Positions 7,838 to 14,635 of a stretch of DNA of 64,000 bases are shown piece by piece. The translations under genes and the position numbers were made by a program. A model generated the notes under the pieces. It worked only from the letters and a program-made list of their open reading frames with translations, did not search any database and was not told the DNA's origin. The stretch covers positions 1 through 64,000 of the IMG/VR virus record IMGVR_UViG_3300046791_000298; one strand, written 5' to 3'. How positions within the stretch are numbered: the first letter of the stretch is position 1; the number at the start of each line of letters is the position of its first letter. The stretch comes from a virus.

Positions 7838-8472
7838 AATTGTTCTGTTAAAAATGTTTCATCTGCATTAATGCCTCGAGCCTTATCTCCAAAAAAATCC
7901 TTCCATGCACTTGTCCATAACTGAGCTTTCAACTCTCCGCGCTTATAAATTATATGGTCACGATCAATTAGTCTCTTAAATACTTTGTCCGGTTGCTTCT
8001 TGCTTGCCGCCCCAATAATAATATATTTTTGCTTAGAAGTATCAAGGTACCACGCGGCACCCAGGTCATAGTCGAAGTTATAAATAGCTTCATCCAGTTG
8101 TTTATCGCGAGTAATACCAAGCCCCTTGTACTCAAAGATACTCGATAATACTCTGGACCATCCGTCTGTTTCACACCGCGCAGGAAGGCCATATAAATCA
8201 TGCTTGTAGAATTGCCATTTGCGTTTGAAGTCATACATCATGATTAAATTCCGAAGAAGGTTGTCCTTTAAGACTGTATTAGCCATCACCTTTGCTAATT
8301 CATAATCATCGGAACCAAGGTTGGATAGATGAGGCTCTAATAGCGTTGTGTCGATGAGAGTCCCTAATTCAAATATTTCCTCCAGGTTTTCCGGCTCAGA
8401 AGAGCCCTCCATCTGCTTTTTGAACTTGACCAGATTGCTCTTGCTAACGTAATGATGACTGAGATAACTCAC
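7834..8472 (-). CDS. RecE-like PD-(D/E)XK exonuclease
   Basis: This 212-residue protein has the plan of phage RecE/YqaJ-type nucleases (PDDEXK_1, DUF3799-like). An N-terminal helical part has FELGTLIDTTLLEP (about 33-46), then a core with CETDGWSRVLSSIFEYKGL (about 98-116) gives the catalytic Asp and Glu-x-Lys. It continues with LDEAIYNFDYDLGAAWYLD (about 123-141), the usual Q/Y-rich helix position. It would resect double-stranded ends and hand single strands to the RecT annealase encoded two genes upstream. Both ends overlap neighbours by four bases. Confidence 0.75.
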   Translation of the reverse strand: MSYLSHHYVSKSNLVKFKKQMEGSSEPENLEEIFELGTLIDTTLLEPHLSNLGSDDYELAKVMANTVLKDNLLRNLIMMYDFKRKWQFYKHDLYGLPARCETDGWSRVLSSIFEYKGLGITRDKQLDEAIYNFDYDLGAAWYLDTSKQKYIIIGAASKKQPDKVFKRLIDRDHIIYKRGELKAQLWTSAWKDFFGDKARGINADETFLTEQL

Positions 8473-9722
8473 TTTCTAACGATTACTTTAGCCTGATCTG
8501 TCCAGGTGGCCCCCTCAACTGTTCGGTCTTTGCAATGAGTCTCAAAGAACCGAACAAACCACCCGACAGCATCAGTATACTCCTCTTTGTCTTTTTTGTA
8601 AAATAAAAATTTCTCGTTCAGCATCACGTGATAAACGATGCTCATGAACGCCTGGCCTTGTTCCTCCTTCTTCTCGCTGAACTTCAGAACCTTCTTTGAT
8701 GGTCCCGCATCTTCGAGTAGCTGGTTGGATGCCTGCTCCACGAAGTTATTTTTCATCCGATCTACCTCTGCTTGGCGATCAATCTCAGCCTGCTCCGCCT
8801 TCTGGAGTCTATCGGCTTCGGTCTTCCTTCTTTCATCTTCGGCTTTAGCCTGGGCAGCGTTCTTTGTCTCCAGTACTCTCTTCTCATCTTCGTTGGCTCT
8901 TGATAGTTCGATTTTTTGGCGCTTGATGTCTGGGATTTTTGCTCTCCATTCATTCAAAATTGGAGTAACAGCAAGTTCAATCTTCTCTACCCATTTATCG
9001 TATGGTTCGTCCAGCCTTGCTTGATTAATCAATTTAGCAAACGCATCCGCAGCAACTTTAGTGTTGTCATAAAACACATCAAAGCATTTCTCGTAATCCT
9101 CTTGTTTGAGTTTTGGCCGAGCGCTGGTGAAAACAGTTACGGCATTGTCCCATTCCTCCAAAGTAGTTTTATCAAAGAATGCCCTGCTGTTGAGATTCAC
9201 TTTGTCAATTTTTGCAGAGATCAAATCCAGAAGATTCTTCTTCATGGCTGTAACAAGATCAACTTTGTAATTCTCGATCTCCCTCTTCCTAGCGGCCGCT
9301 TCTTCTGCTTTTTTCTTATTGTCCAGTTCCGCCTGTTTGAATTGCTGGATAATATTACGGATATGGTTATAACCAGTGTTTGCTTTGGCATCATACGATA
9401 GGTCCTTCTCGAACTGCATCAAATATTCTTTGATCTGATCAGTCGTATCAGTAATGCCTTTACGCATTGCATAAATTCCATCGTAAGTTGTTTTAACTTT
9501 TACGAGTAAATCATTTGCCTCCTGGACCATGCCGTCCATTGTATCTTTCAAACCTGGGTCCTGCTGGTACTTCTTGAATAGTTCATTGAACTTTACATAA
9601 AATTCTCTCATGGCCACAACGGCTCCGTCCCGTGCCTTCTGCATCTTGGGGACCTTCTCCTGCACAAGAGCAACGATTGGCTCAATCGCTACAGGAAGTA
9701 GTGGTTGCTGGTGGGTTTCCAT
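8469..9722 (-). CDS. coiled-coil protein of the RecE/RecT module
   Basis: This 417-residue protein is strongly helical. Its N-terminal half has heptad-like runs, and residues of about 135-150 and 275-330 are very rich in Lys, Glu, Ala, Asp and Arg, with R/K-E-A repeats typical of long coiled coils. The C-terminal 80 residues look globular and aromatic (EKFLFYKKDKEEYTDAVGWF). Phage coiled-coil proteins of the DUF1351 kind sit beside RecT in other genomes and this may be an analogue. It lies between the nuclease and annealase genes with overlap or a four-base gap. Function unknown. Confidence 0.7.
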   Translation of the reverse strand: METHQQPLLPVAIEPIVALVQEKVPKMQKARDGAVVAMREFYVKFNELFKKYQQDPGLKDTMDGMVQEANDLLVKVKTTYDGIYAMRKGITDTTDQIKEYLMQFEKDLSYDAKANTGYNHIRNIIQQFKQAELDNKKKAEEAAARKREIENYKVDLVTAMKKNLLDLISAKIDKVNLNSRAFFDKTTLEEWDNAVTVFTSARPKLKQEDYEKCFDVFYDNTKVAADAFAKLINQARLDEPYDKWVEKIELAVTPILNEWRAKIPDIKRQKIELSRANEDEKRVLETKNAAQAKAEDERRKTEADRLQKAEQAEIDRQAEVDRMKNNFVEQASNQLLEDAGPSKKVLKFSEKKEEQGQAFMSIVYHVMLNEKFLFYKKDKEEYTDAVGWFVRFFETHCKDRTVEGATWTDQAKVIVRK

Positions 9723-9726
9723 TTCT

Positions 9727-10668
9727 TTAGTCTAAAAAGCTAACTGGTTTTTCGCCTGCTGGTTTTTTTGCGCCAAGGTCTTCCTTGATCTTCTCCGGCT
9801 TCTTCCCTGGCACTTCTGTCTGTTCAACAACCTCCGCAGTAACAGTGAGTGGTGGTTGTTCTTCTGCCACGACTGTAGGCGCTGGAGTATCTGGCATTTC
9901 TGAGTGTGGGACATCTACGATGGTATCATCACCTTCTGCCGTATTAGCCGTTTCTCCCCCAAAGTCAACAACCCCATCCGGCAGTCGGTAATGATTTTTC
10001 TTTGCTCTGTGATACGAAACCTTCTTAGCCATTTCCAGCGGCCACTCTTCCCAAACACTATTCGGGCCAAGGTTTTTACTCTTCGATTTGGCTTTTGCAA
10101 TTTCATCGTGGCTTACAAAAGTATCGGTGATTCTTCCGTCCTTCCATTCGATGCGTGTGTAAACACCAAACACATCATCCAAACTATTTCTAGTTGATGA
10201 ATCCTTCGTCCCCTTATGTTCAAGTACCTTTCCGCTCAGTTTATCCTGAACGAAGTGGTCTCCCTTCATTACCACAACTGCCTCATTAACAAACTTGACC
10301 CCACTCATCATTCGAAGCATCTCTTTCTTACCGTGAGCACCAATCTGCACTTTAACCTTTCCTCCCATCGGAACTGGATAGAGATGTCCATCTGATGCAA
10401 ATGAAAGTCCGGTGGTCGCGGCTTTCATTACTGCCGCGAAGTGACTGAACTTTTCAACTGATTGAAGTTTAGGATTATCGTTCACAATCTCCAGGTAATT
10501 GAGCAGTTCGCTTTGGAAGCGCTGATCTCCATCTTTCTTACCTGTTACGAGTTCGTAGTTCTTTTTGAACCTGTCCTGGGCTAACAGAATGACTCCACGA
10601 ACATTAGGAGCCGCCTCAATCTCCTGGTTCAACTTAGTGAGTGCATTCACTTTCTTTTCTTCTGCCAT
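9727..10668 (-). CDS. recT: RecT-family single-strand annealing protein
   Basis: This 313-residue protein matches the RecT family (PF03837). It shows FKKNYELVTG, NPKLQSVEKFSHFAAVMKAA (about 57-76), LYPVPMGGKVKVQIGAHGKKEMLR (about 97-120), a VFGVYTRIEWKDG core, and SVWEEWPLEMAKKVSYHRAKK (about 204-224) where RecT proteins have the conserved W...P..M..K. The C-terminal 70 residues are Pro/Glu/Thr-rich and disordered, ending in a hydrophobic-acidic SFLD. It would anneal strands resected by the RecE-like nuclease. It opens the recombination operon. Confidence 0.92.
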   Translation of the reverse strand: MAEEKKVNALTKLNQEIEAAPNVRGVILLAQDRFKKNYELVTGKKDGDQRFQSELLNYLEIVNDNPKLQSVEKFSHFAAVMKAATTGLSFASDGHLYPVPMGGKVKVQIGAHGKKEMLRMMSGVKFVNEAVVVMKGDHFVQDKLSGKVLEHKGTKDSSTRNSLDDVFGVYTRIEWKDGRITDTFVSHDEIAKAKSKSKNLGPNSVWEEWPLEMAKKVSYHRAKKNHYRLPDGVVDFGGETANTAEGDDTIVDVPHSEMPDTPAPTVVAEEQPPLTVTAEVVEQTEVPGKKPEKIKEDLGAKKPAGEKPVSFLD

Positions 10669-10712
10669 AACTTTTTTATTTCAAATGAACAATTACTTTA
10701 AGACAATTACTG

Positions 10713-10895
10713 TCAATCCAATACATCAATTTCATCAGGGCGGCATTTAACCTCAACTCCCCCATCGAGTTCAATAAGAAATGTAACTGCAACAACGCCT
10801 TTTGGCCGACTCACATGGATTTCTTTAATTACTCCGGTGGCTCCTGTGCTCTTTAATGAGACTTTTTTACCTGTGAAATTTGGTATTCCTGACAT
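10713..10895 (-). CDS. small beta-rich (KOW/SH3-like) protein
   Basis: This 60-residue protein looks like one small beta-barrel: GKKVSLKSTGATGVIKEIHV, then VVAVTFLIELDGGVEVKCRPDEIDVLD. The pattern of a Gly-turn after two strands and a closing P-x-E-I-D-V-L resembles KOW/SH3-like modules, but the match is weak. It is the most upstream gene of the minus-strand recombination block. Its upstream region has a partial -7 element (TAGTTTTT) on the minus strand. Function unknown. Confidence 0.55.
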   Translation of the reverse strand: MSGIPNFTGKKVSLKSTGATGVIKEIHVSRPKGVVAVTFLIELDGGVEVKCRPDEIDVLD

Positions 10896-10975
10896 AGTGG
10901 TCGTAAATAAAAACTAAATTATTTTATGTTACAAGGTTTTTTTTACAATATTTGCGTACAACAAAAACAACACCT

Positions 10976-11500
10976 ATGAAACACGCATCGATACCACAGT
11001 CATTAACTCCCGAAAATTTAGCTTCCTGGATTCTGGATAACAAAGACAGCACCTTCCAGCACATCGAAAAAACGGAACTCAATGAAGAGACAATCCGTGA
11101 TTACGAGCACAAATCATCACTTGCCTCCAGGGCTATTGACCGACTTAATGAGGTAAAGGACAATTTTATGGAGATTCTTAACAATGGCACTCCAGATCAG
11201 GAGAAGCCCGTTGATGTTACTATCCCGATGACTAAAGGGTTGAAGGTCCTGAAAGCCAACCGAGAGTTTGCCGACAAGCAACTTGAGCAGGGATTCTCTG
11301 AGGAGTTTATCGATATTTATATGATTGCTGATCCTGAGAATGGCAGAATGGTGGCCATGGATATTGAGGGAAATGAATGGGCAGACTTCTCAACAGACAT
11401 GAACGAAGAGCAGACTAAAAAGTACGGTAAACTCTTCGCAAAAGGAAAAAAAGAAAAGAAAAAGGTTGCTGGCCAGGTAGCCCCGGAACTTGATATCTAA
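10976..11500 (+). CDS. unknown phage protein, acidic-helical
   Basis: I start it at the ATG at 10976, giving 174 residues; a TTG at 10952 would add eight. The first 75 residues are helical with SLASRAIDRLNEVKDNFMEIL, the middle is mixed, and the tail has a Lys-rich run (KGKKEKKK). No domain is recognised. It is transcribed away from the recombination operon and its stop overlaps the stop of the convergent regulator candidate by four bases. A role in early phage-host takeover would be a guess. Confidence 0.6.
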   Translation: MKHASIPQSLTPENLASWILDNKDSTFQHIEKTELNEETIRDYEHKSSLASRAIDRLNEVKDNFMEILNNGTPDQEKPVDVTIPMTKGLKVLKANREFADKQLEQGFSEEFIDIYMIADPENGRMVAMDIEGNEWADFSTDMNEEQTKKYGKLFAKGKKEKKKVAGQVAPELDI

Positions 11501-11733
11501 TTTATCCGGTCGATCGTAACTTTAAATCCCAGCGTCTTGAAAGACTTCTTTAATTCTATAATGAGAGCATTAGCGAGAACGGTTTTCTCGTTGATTGTAA
11601 GAGAGTCGTATAATTTCAACACGAGATTTTCGTAAAGGCGCTGGTACTTGATCCCAGTCAGTTCAGAGAGATACTTGATACTGATGATTGAGAACTCGCC
11701 TTTGTTTGTTTTTGATTTTATCTTTTCCGCCAT
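11497..11733 (-). CDS. small putative HTH regulator
   Basis: This 78-residue protein contains a segment like a helix-turn-helix (about 20-55): YLSELTGIKYQRLYENL, then SLTINEKTVLANALI, similar in rhythm to XRE-type regulators of Bacteroidota phages. The two parts fit recognition and following helices, but the match is by eye. It is divergent from the 221-residue gene at 11780 and has its own promoter only four bases before its ATG. A divergent regulator with overlapping control sites would suit a lysis-lysogeny or early-late switch. That is inference. Confidence 0.5.
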   Translation of the reverse strand: MAEKIKSKTNKGEFSIISIKYLSELTGIKYQRLYENLVLKLYDSLTINEKTVLANALIIELKKSFKTLGFKVTIDRIN

Positions 11734-11737
11734 GAGG

Positions 11738-11769
11738 CAAAACTATACTAAAATATTTTACTATACAAA
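11738..11769 (-). promoter_or_regulatory. Bacteroidetes-type promoter, leaderless
   Basis: TTTG (11766-11769), an exact 20-base spacer and TAGTTTTG (11738-11745) are followed by CCTC and then the ATG of the regulator candidate. The block CTACTTTG is shared with the promoter at 1021-1052. The spacer has an AT-rich palindromic look (ACTAAAATATTTTACT region), a possible operator. Confidence 0.75.
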
Positions 11770-11779
11770 GTAGGTCTTT

Positions 11780-12445
11780 ATGGAAAACATACAATTAACC
11801 GCGCTTATTCCTCATGATATGGAGCCAGCGCAGAAACAACTAATTGGCTGGTGCGAAAATAAGATTGCCAGCCTGAAAGCAGATGTTAAGGAGATGGAGG
11901 ATGCAATGTACCAAGCATCAACCATGAGATGGGCATTACAGCCCTTAAAAAATCAATTCAAAAAACTTTCAAAGAGAGTTCTGTTTTTTGAGAAGATGAA
12001 GATGGCTCTGGATAACGGTTATACAATTGTTCCTAATTTCCCCGTCCAGATTTTTGCTATCCGAACAACGCGAGAAAATCCGTTGTCTAAAACTAATAAC
12101 TCAAGATGGGATAATAAGGTTCAGGACGCTATGGAACTTCCGGTGGGAAAAGGAGAGTATCAAAATCCATTCCCAATTGTTGAGGTTGAGTCTTATAAAA
12201 GCGGAGATAGGACCGATTATATTTCTAATGCTACAGACTGGGCAGAGATGGAATTCCCATTGACCATGGCAAAGCCGGAAATTATCGAGGCCACTAATCG
12301 CGCAATGCTTCTTGAGTGCTTTGATCAATTTGGGATTATGCCAGCAACACGCAATGATGACCCAATTATTATTGGTCAGCTTGTAAATGGAAAAAAAACG
12401 CTTTCATTTATGATTGCTTGGCACTTCGATACAAAAGTTCTTTAA
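11780..12445 (+). CDS. unknown protein of the replication region
   Basis: This 221-residue protein has an N-terminal helical third with a likely coiled coil (KIASLKADVKEMEDAM, then LKNQFKKLSKRVLFFEKMK) and a mixed alpha-beta C-terminal part containing FPVQIFAIRTT and KTLSFMIAWHFD. No signal or membrane helix is seen. It opens the plus-strand replication and methylation operon, opposite the putative regulator, and is followed two bases later by a 35-residue membrane peptide gene. The family is not recognised. Confidence 0.6.
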   Translation: MENIQLTALIPHDMEPAQKQLIGWCENKIASLKADVKEMEDAMYQASTMRWALQPLKNQFKKLSKRVLFFEKMKMALDNGYTIVPNFPVQIFAIRTTRENPLSKTNNSRWDNKVQDAMELPVGKGEYQNPFPIVEVESYKSGDRTDYISNATDWAEMEFPLTMAKPEIIEATNRAMLLECFDQFGIMPATRNDDPIIIGQLVNGKKTLSFMIAWHFDTKVL

Positions 12446-12447
12446 TC

Positions 12448-12555
12448 ATGAAAGAGCCAGAGAATAACTATCAAGCAAGCGGATGGATATGGGTTGCCCT
12501 CATCTTCGCTATCATTATTATTTTTCTATCAATATTTTTAGACTCCCTCAAATGA
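12448..12555 (+). CDS. 35-residue single-helix membrane peptide
   Basis: The peptide starts MKEPENNYQASG and continues as one strongly hydrophobic helix (WIWVALIFAIIIIFLSIF) ending DSLK. It starts two bases after the upstream stop and its own stop overlaps the Pol X-like start (ATGA), so it is translationally coupled. This exact packing supports it as a real gene. Tiny membrane peptides of this kind in phages often affect the host membrane or superinfection; nothing specific can be said. Confidence 0.55.
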   Translation: MKEPENNYQASGWIWVALIFAIIIIFLSIFLDSLK

Positions 12556-13130
12556 AATTAGAAATAGCTAGGCGCTTAGTCACTGAGATCACCAGAAAAG
12601 TCCACCCCAATTGCGATCGTTTTGAAATCGCGGGCTCCATACGAAGGTGTAAGCCTGACGTTAAGGATATTGAGGTCGTGTGCATTCCGAAAACATTCAC
12701 ATCGTCTCAGGCTCTCCTGGGCGGTAAAGATGTAACAGTTAGATCAGATGGATTTATTAGAACTGTTAACCAGTTCGTTAAGATCAAGGGCGATGCTCGT
12801 GAGGGGAAATACATGCAGCGTCAGTACGAACTCGACAGAGAAGACTTCCCTGGCATCACGGACATTCGTAAAATCAATATCGATATCTTCGTTGCCACCA
12901 TCAGTAATTGGGGTATTCAATTCTTAACCAGAACCGGTGATAGTGATTTCTCCCGGTTATTCTTAGGGACAATTTTACCCAAGCACGGATATAAGGCTCA
13001 TGACGGGTACGTGTGGCTTGGTAATGATGTCATTAATCTTCCCGAAGAGCGTGATGCTTTTGCGCTCGTGAAAATTCCATTCATTGAGCCACAATTCAGA
13101 AATGCTACTGCACTAAATCAATATTTATGA
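12552..13130 (+). CDS. DNA polymerase X-like nucleotidyltransferase
   Basis: Translation is taken from the ATG at 12552, coupled to the membrane peptide, giving 192 residues. FEIAGSIRRCKPDVKDIEVVCIP (starting near residue 24) carries the GS...D-x-E metal-binding motif of the Pol beta superfamily palm, and KINIDIFVA near residue 112 gives the third acidic residue. The C-terminal part ends with FALVKIPFIEPQFRNA, matching the Pol X thumb end (lG.p.ipPelR). An HhH/fingers part is absent, so it is a minimal palm-thumb enzyme. It may fill gaps or add nucleotides during repair. Other minimal nucleotidyltransferases are the alternative. Confidence 0.82.
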   Translation: MKLEIARRLVTEITRKVHPNCDRFEIAGSIRRCKPDVKDIEVVCIPKTFTSSQALLGGKDVTVRSDGFIRTVNQFVKIKGDAREGKYMQRQYELDREDFPGITDIRKINIDIFVATISNWGIQFLTRTGDSDFSRLFLGTILPKHGYKAHDGYVWLGNDVINLPEERDAFALVKIPFIEPQFRNATALNQYL

Positions 13131-13393
13131 AAAGAGAAAATTTAGAACTTGCTCAAAAAATTATTAAGGAGATTGAGCAATACGAACGAATTGCGCATAA
13201 GATTAAAGACCTCGTTGCCTCTCCGGGTATTATGGAGATTACTATCAGTAAATATATTGAGAATACATGCTCAAGTAGAGTAGAATTACCTGGACAATTT
13301 TGGAAAGACGATATCCTAAAATTTTTAGAGGGGGCTAAAATAAAAGCTGATGCCATGGTCGCCTCTTTAGAGAAAAAACTCGATGAACTATGA
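13127..13393 (+). CDS. small helical protein, unknown
   Basis: This 88-residue protein is mostly helical and highly charged, with two helices suitable for coiled-coil pairing (NLELAQKIIKEIEQYERIAHK and ILKFLEGAKIKADAMVASLEKKL). It overlaps both neighbours by four bases. No family recognised. It might assist the Pol X-like enzyme next to it, but only its position suggests so. Confidence 0.55.
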   Translation: MKRENLELAQKIIKEIEQYERIAHKIKDLVASPGIMEITISKYIENTCSSRVELPGQFWKDDILKFLEGAKIKADAMVASLEKKLDEL

Positions 13394-13563
13394 ACATGCG
13401 CATCAATGGCATCAAGGCCACCAACATCAAAACAAAAGTGCGTGAGTTCGTAGCCCGTAACCTGACACTCAGCGAGGCAGAGACATGGCTGGTGATGAAT
13501 AAATCATCATTCGTTAAAACACATAACAAATTTCGTATCGCTACCACTCATGCCAATGACTGA
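13390..13563 (+). CDS. 57-residue basic protein, unknown
   Basis: It starts ATG at 13390 (overlapping the previous stop) and ends TGA at 13561-13563. The protein, MNMRINGIKATNIKTKVR then a helix with NLTLSEAETWLVMNKSSFVK, is basic and looks like a small DNA- or RNA-binding fold, perhaps with a helix-turn-helix in its second half. The coupled start and overlap with the next gene support it. Confidence 0.45.
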   Translation: MNMRINGIKATNIKTKVREFVARNLTLSEAETWLVMNKSSFVKTHNKFRIATTHAND

Positions 13564-13756
13564 CACTGAACTTATAAGATATCTGAATGATCGTAAAAAA
13601 ACGTTGGATGGGTTTATCGAGCAGCACCGAAAACGAATATCAAATTGCGCGCCTGACGATTCAGAAACTATGCGTATTGAAATGGAATCAATCGGGAAAC
13701 TCCAGGCCAGAAAACAAGAATGCCAGGTATTACTTGATGTTATTAAATATGGATGA
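13556..13756 (+). CDS. small coiled-coil protein, unknown
   Basis: About 66 residues from the ATG at 13556 (an in-frame ATG at 13550 would add two). It has a helical hairpin look: TELIRYLNDRKKTLDGFIEQHRKR then a D-rich turn, then a second helix ending in VLLDVIKYG. It overlaps the genes on both sides. No family recognised. Confidence 0.5.
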   Translation: MTDTELIRYLNDRKKTLDGFIEQHRKRISNCAPDDSETMRIEMESIGKLQARKQECQVLLDVIKYG

Positions 13757-13853
13757 TATCATACCAACAGTCCTTGGTATCATCGCTGGCGCTGCCGCTG
13801 GGCTTTCTCTCATTGCGCTTATTTTGAGACTCGGAAAATATTTTAAAAAATGA
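13749..13853 (+). CDS. 34-residue single-helix membrane peptide
   Basis: MDDIIPTVLGIIAGAAAG begins a single hydrophobic helix that continues to about residue 26 and ends with basic GKYFKK. Its start lies inside the end of the previous gene and its TGA overlaps the methyltransferase ATG. It is the second tiny membrane peptide in this operon (compare 12448-12555). Function unknown. Confidence 0.5.
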   Translation: MDDIIPTVLGIIAGAAAGLSLIALILRLGKYFKK

Positions 13854-14584
13854 ATCACGGTTCAATATTTTCCGGAATTGGCGGAGATGATCTTGCCGCG
13901 GAGTGGATGGGGTGGAAAAATATTTTTCATTGTGAGATAATTGAGAGTAAAAGAAAATGGTTACAAAATCGTTGGCCTAATTCAATAAGTTATGAAGACA
14001 TCAGAAAGACAGACTTCTTTGTTCACAGGGGGGGGCTTGACATCCTCACAGGAGGAGACCCGTGTCAGGTTAGTAGTAAAATTGGGAAGAGAGAAGGTAA
14101 GAAAGGAGATTTATACTTATGGCCACAGTTTTTCAGGATCGTTGGCGAAGCTCAACCCATTTGGGTGGTTAATGAAAATGTGGACGGAACAATTTCTAAT
14201 GGAATTCTCGACCAAAAGATTAATGACTTGGAAAGTATCGGCTACACCTGCTGGCCGCCCCTTGTTGTCCCTGCAAGTTTTGTTGGCGCCTCACACAGAA
14301 GAGATAGAGTTTGGCTGGTTGCCTACTCCGCTGAAAGACGACTGGAAAGGGGGAAGTGCATCTCCGAGGAAAGACAACGGGAAATTAAGATTAGACCAAT
14401 TACGGCATTGGTGGAAAATAAAAACGGGACGATCATGCCCAAACCCGAGTTTCTACAGAATAATGATGGGCTATCCGACTGGGTGGATGAGATTAAGGGA
14501 TACGGAAATGCAATAGTTCCACAGGTTGCTTTAAAAATTTACCAAGCAATTGAAGTATTTGATAAAGTCAATATTGCATGCTAA
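13850..14584 (+). CDS. dcm: C5-cytosine DNA methyltransferase
   Basis: This 244-residue protein carries the ordered motifs of the C5 family. Motif I is GSIFSGIGGDDLAAEWMGW (4-22), the catalytic loop is TGGDPCQVSS (67-76), motif VI is VVNENVDG (about 103-110), motif VIII is ASHRRDRVWLVA (about 143-154), and motif X is GYGNAIVPQVALKIYQAI (about 216-233). It is shorter than bacterial enzymes because the target-recognition part between VIII and X is only about 60 residues. It may protect phage DNA from host restriction. A second open frame inside the gene is described separately. Confidence 0.93.
   Translation: MNHGSIFSGIGGDDLAAEWMGWKNIFHCEIIESKRKWLQNRWPNSISYEDIRKTDFFVHRGGLDILTGGDPCQVSSKIGKREGKKGDLYLWPQFFRIVGEAQPIWVVNENVDGTISNGILDQKINDLESIGYTCWPPLVVPASFVGASHRRDRVWLVAYSAERRLERGKCISEERQREIKIRPITALVENKNGTIMPKPEFLQNNDGLSDWVDEIKGYGNAIVPQVALKIYQAIEVFDKVNIAC
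13992..14516 (+). CDS. candidate overprinted frame inside the C5 methyltransferase gene
   Basis: A 174-residue frame shifted by one base lies wholly inside the methyltransferase gene. Its second half reads MTWKVSATPAGRPLL, then FGWLPTPLKDDWKGG, then NPSFYRIMMGYPTGWM near the end. From memory, this order (W-K...TP-GR...WLPTP..D.KG...NP.F...MMG-P.GW) is the signature of the C-terminal region of another group of phage cytosine methyltransferases and their partner proteins. The first half has no such resemblance. It could be a truly overprinted gene, a relic of an ancestral frame, or chance. No separate ribosome signal is evident. Confidence 0.35.
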   Translation: MKTSERQTSLFTGGGLTSSQEETRVRLVVKLGREKVRKEIYTYGHSFSGSLAKLNPFGWLMKMWTEQFLMEFSTKRLMTWKVSATPAGRPLLSLQVLLAPHTEEIEFGWLPTPLKDDWKGGSASPRKDNGKLRLDQLRHWWKIKTGRSCPNPSFYRIMMGYPTGWMRLRDTEMQ

Positions 14585-14635
14585 AATATTTTTTGTTACG
14601 TTCGACTCCCCACTTTATTTTTTTCGCCTGAAAAT

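Noticed and set aside
8638-9024. 128-codon plus-strand frame opposite the coiled-coil gene
   Set aside because: Its product is Ser/Phe/Ala-rich, the mirror of Lys/Glu-rich codons, so it is an artefact of a strongly biased gene.
10921-10975. Possible promoter TACAATATTTG before the gene at 10976
   Set aside because: The TA and TTTG parts are not spaced as TAnnTTTG and no -33 TTTG is present.
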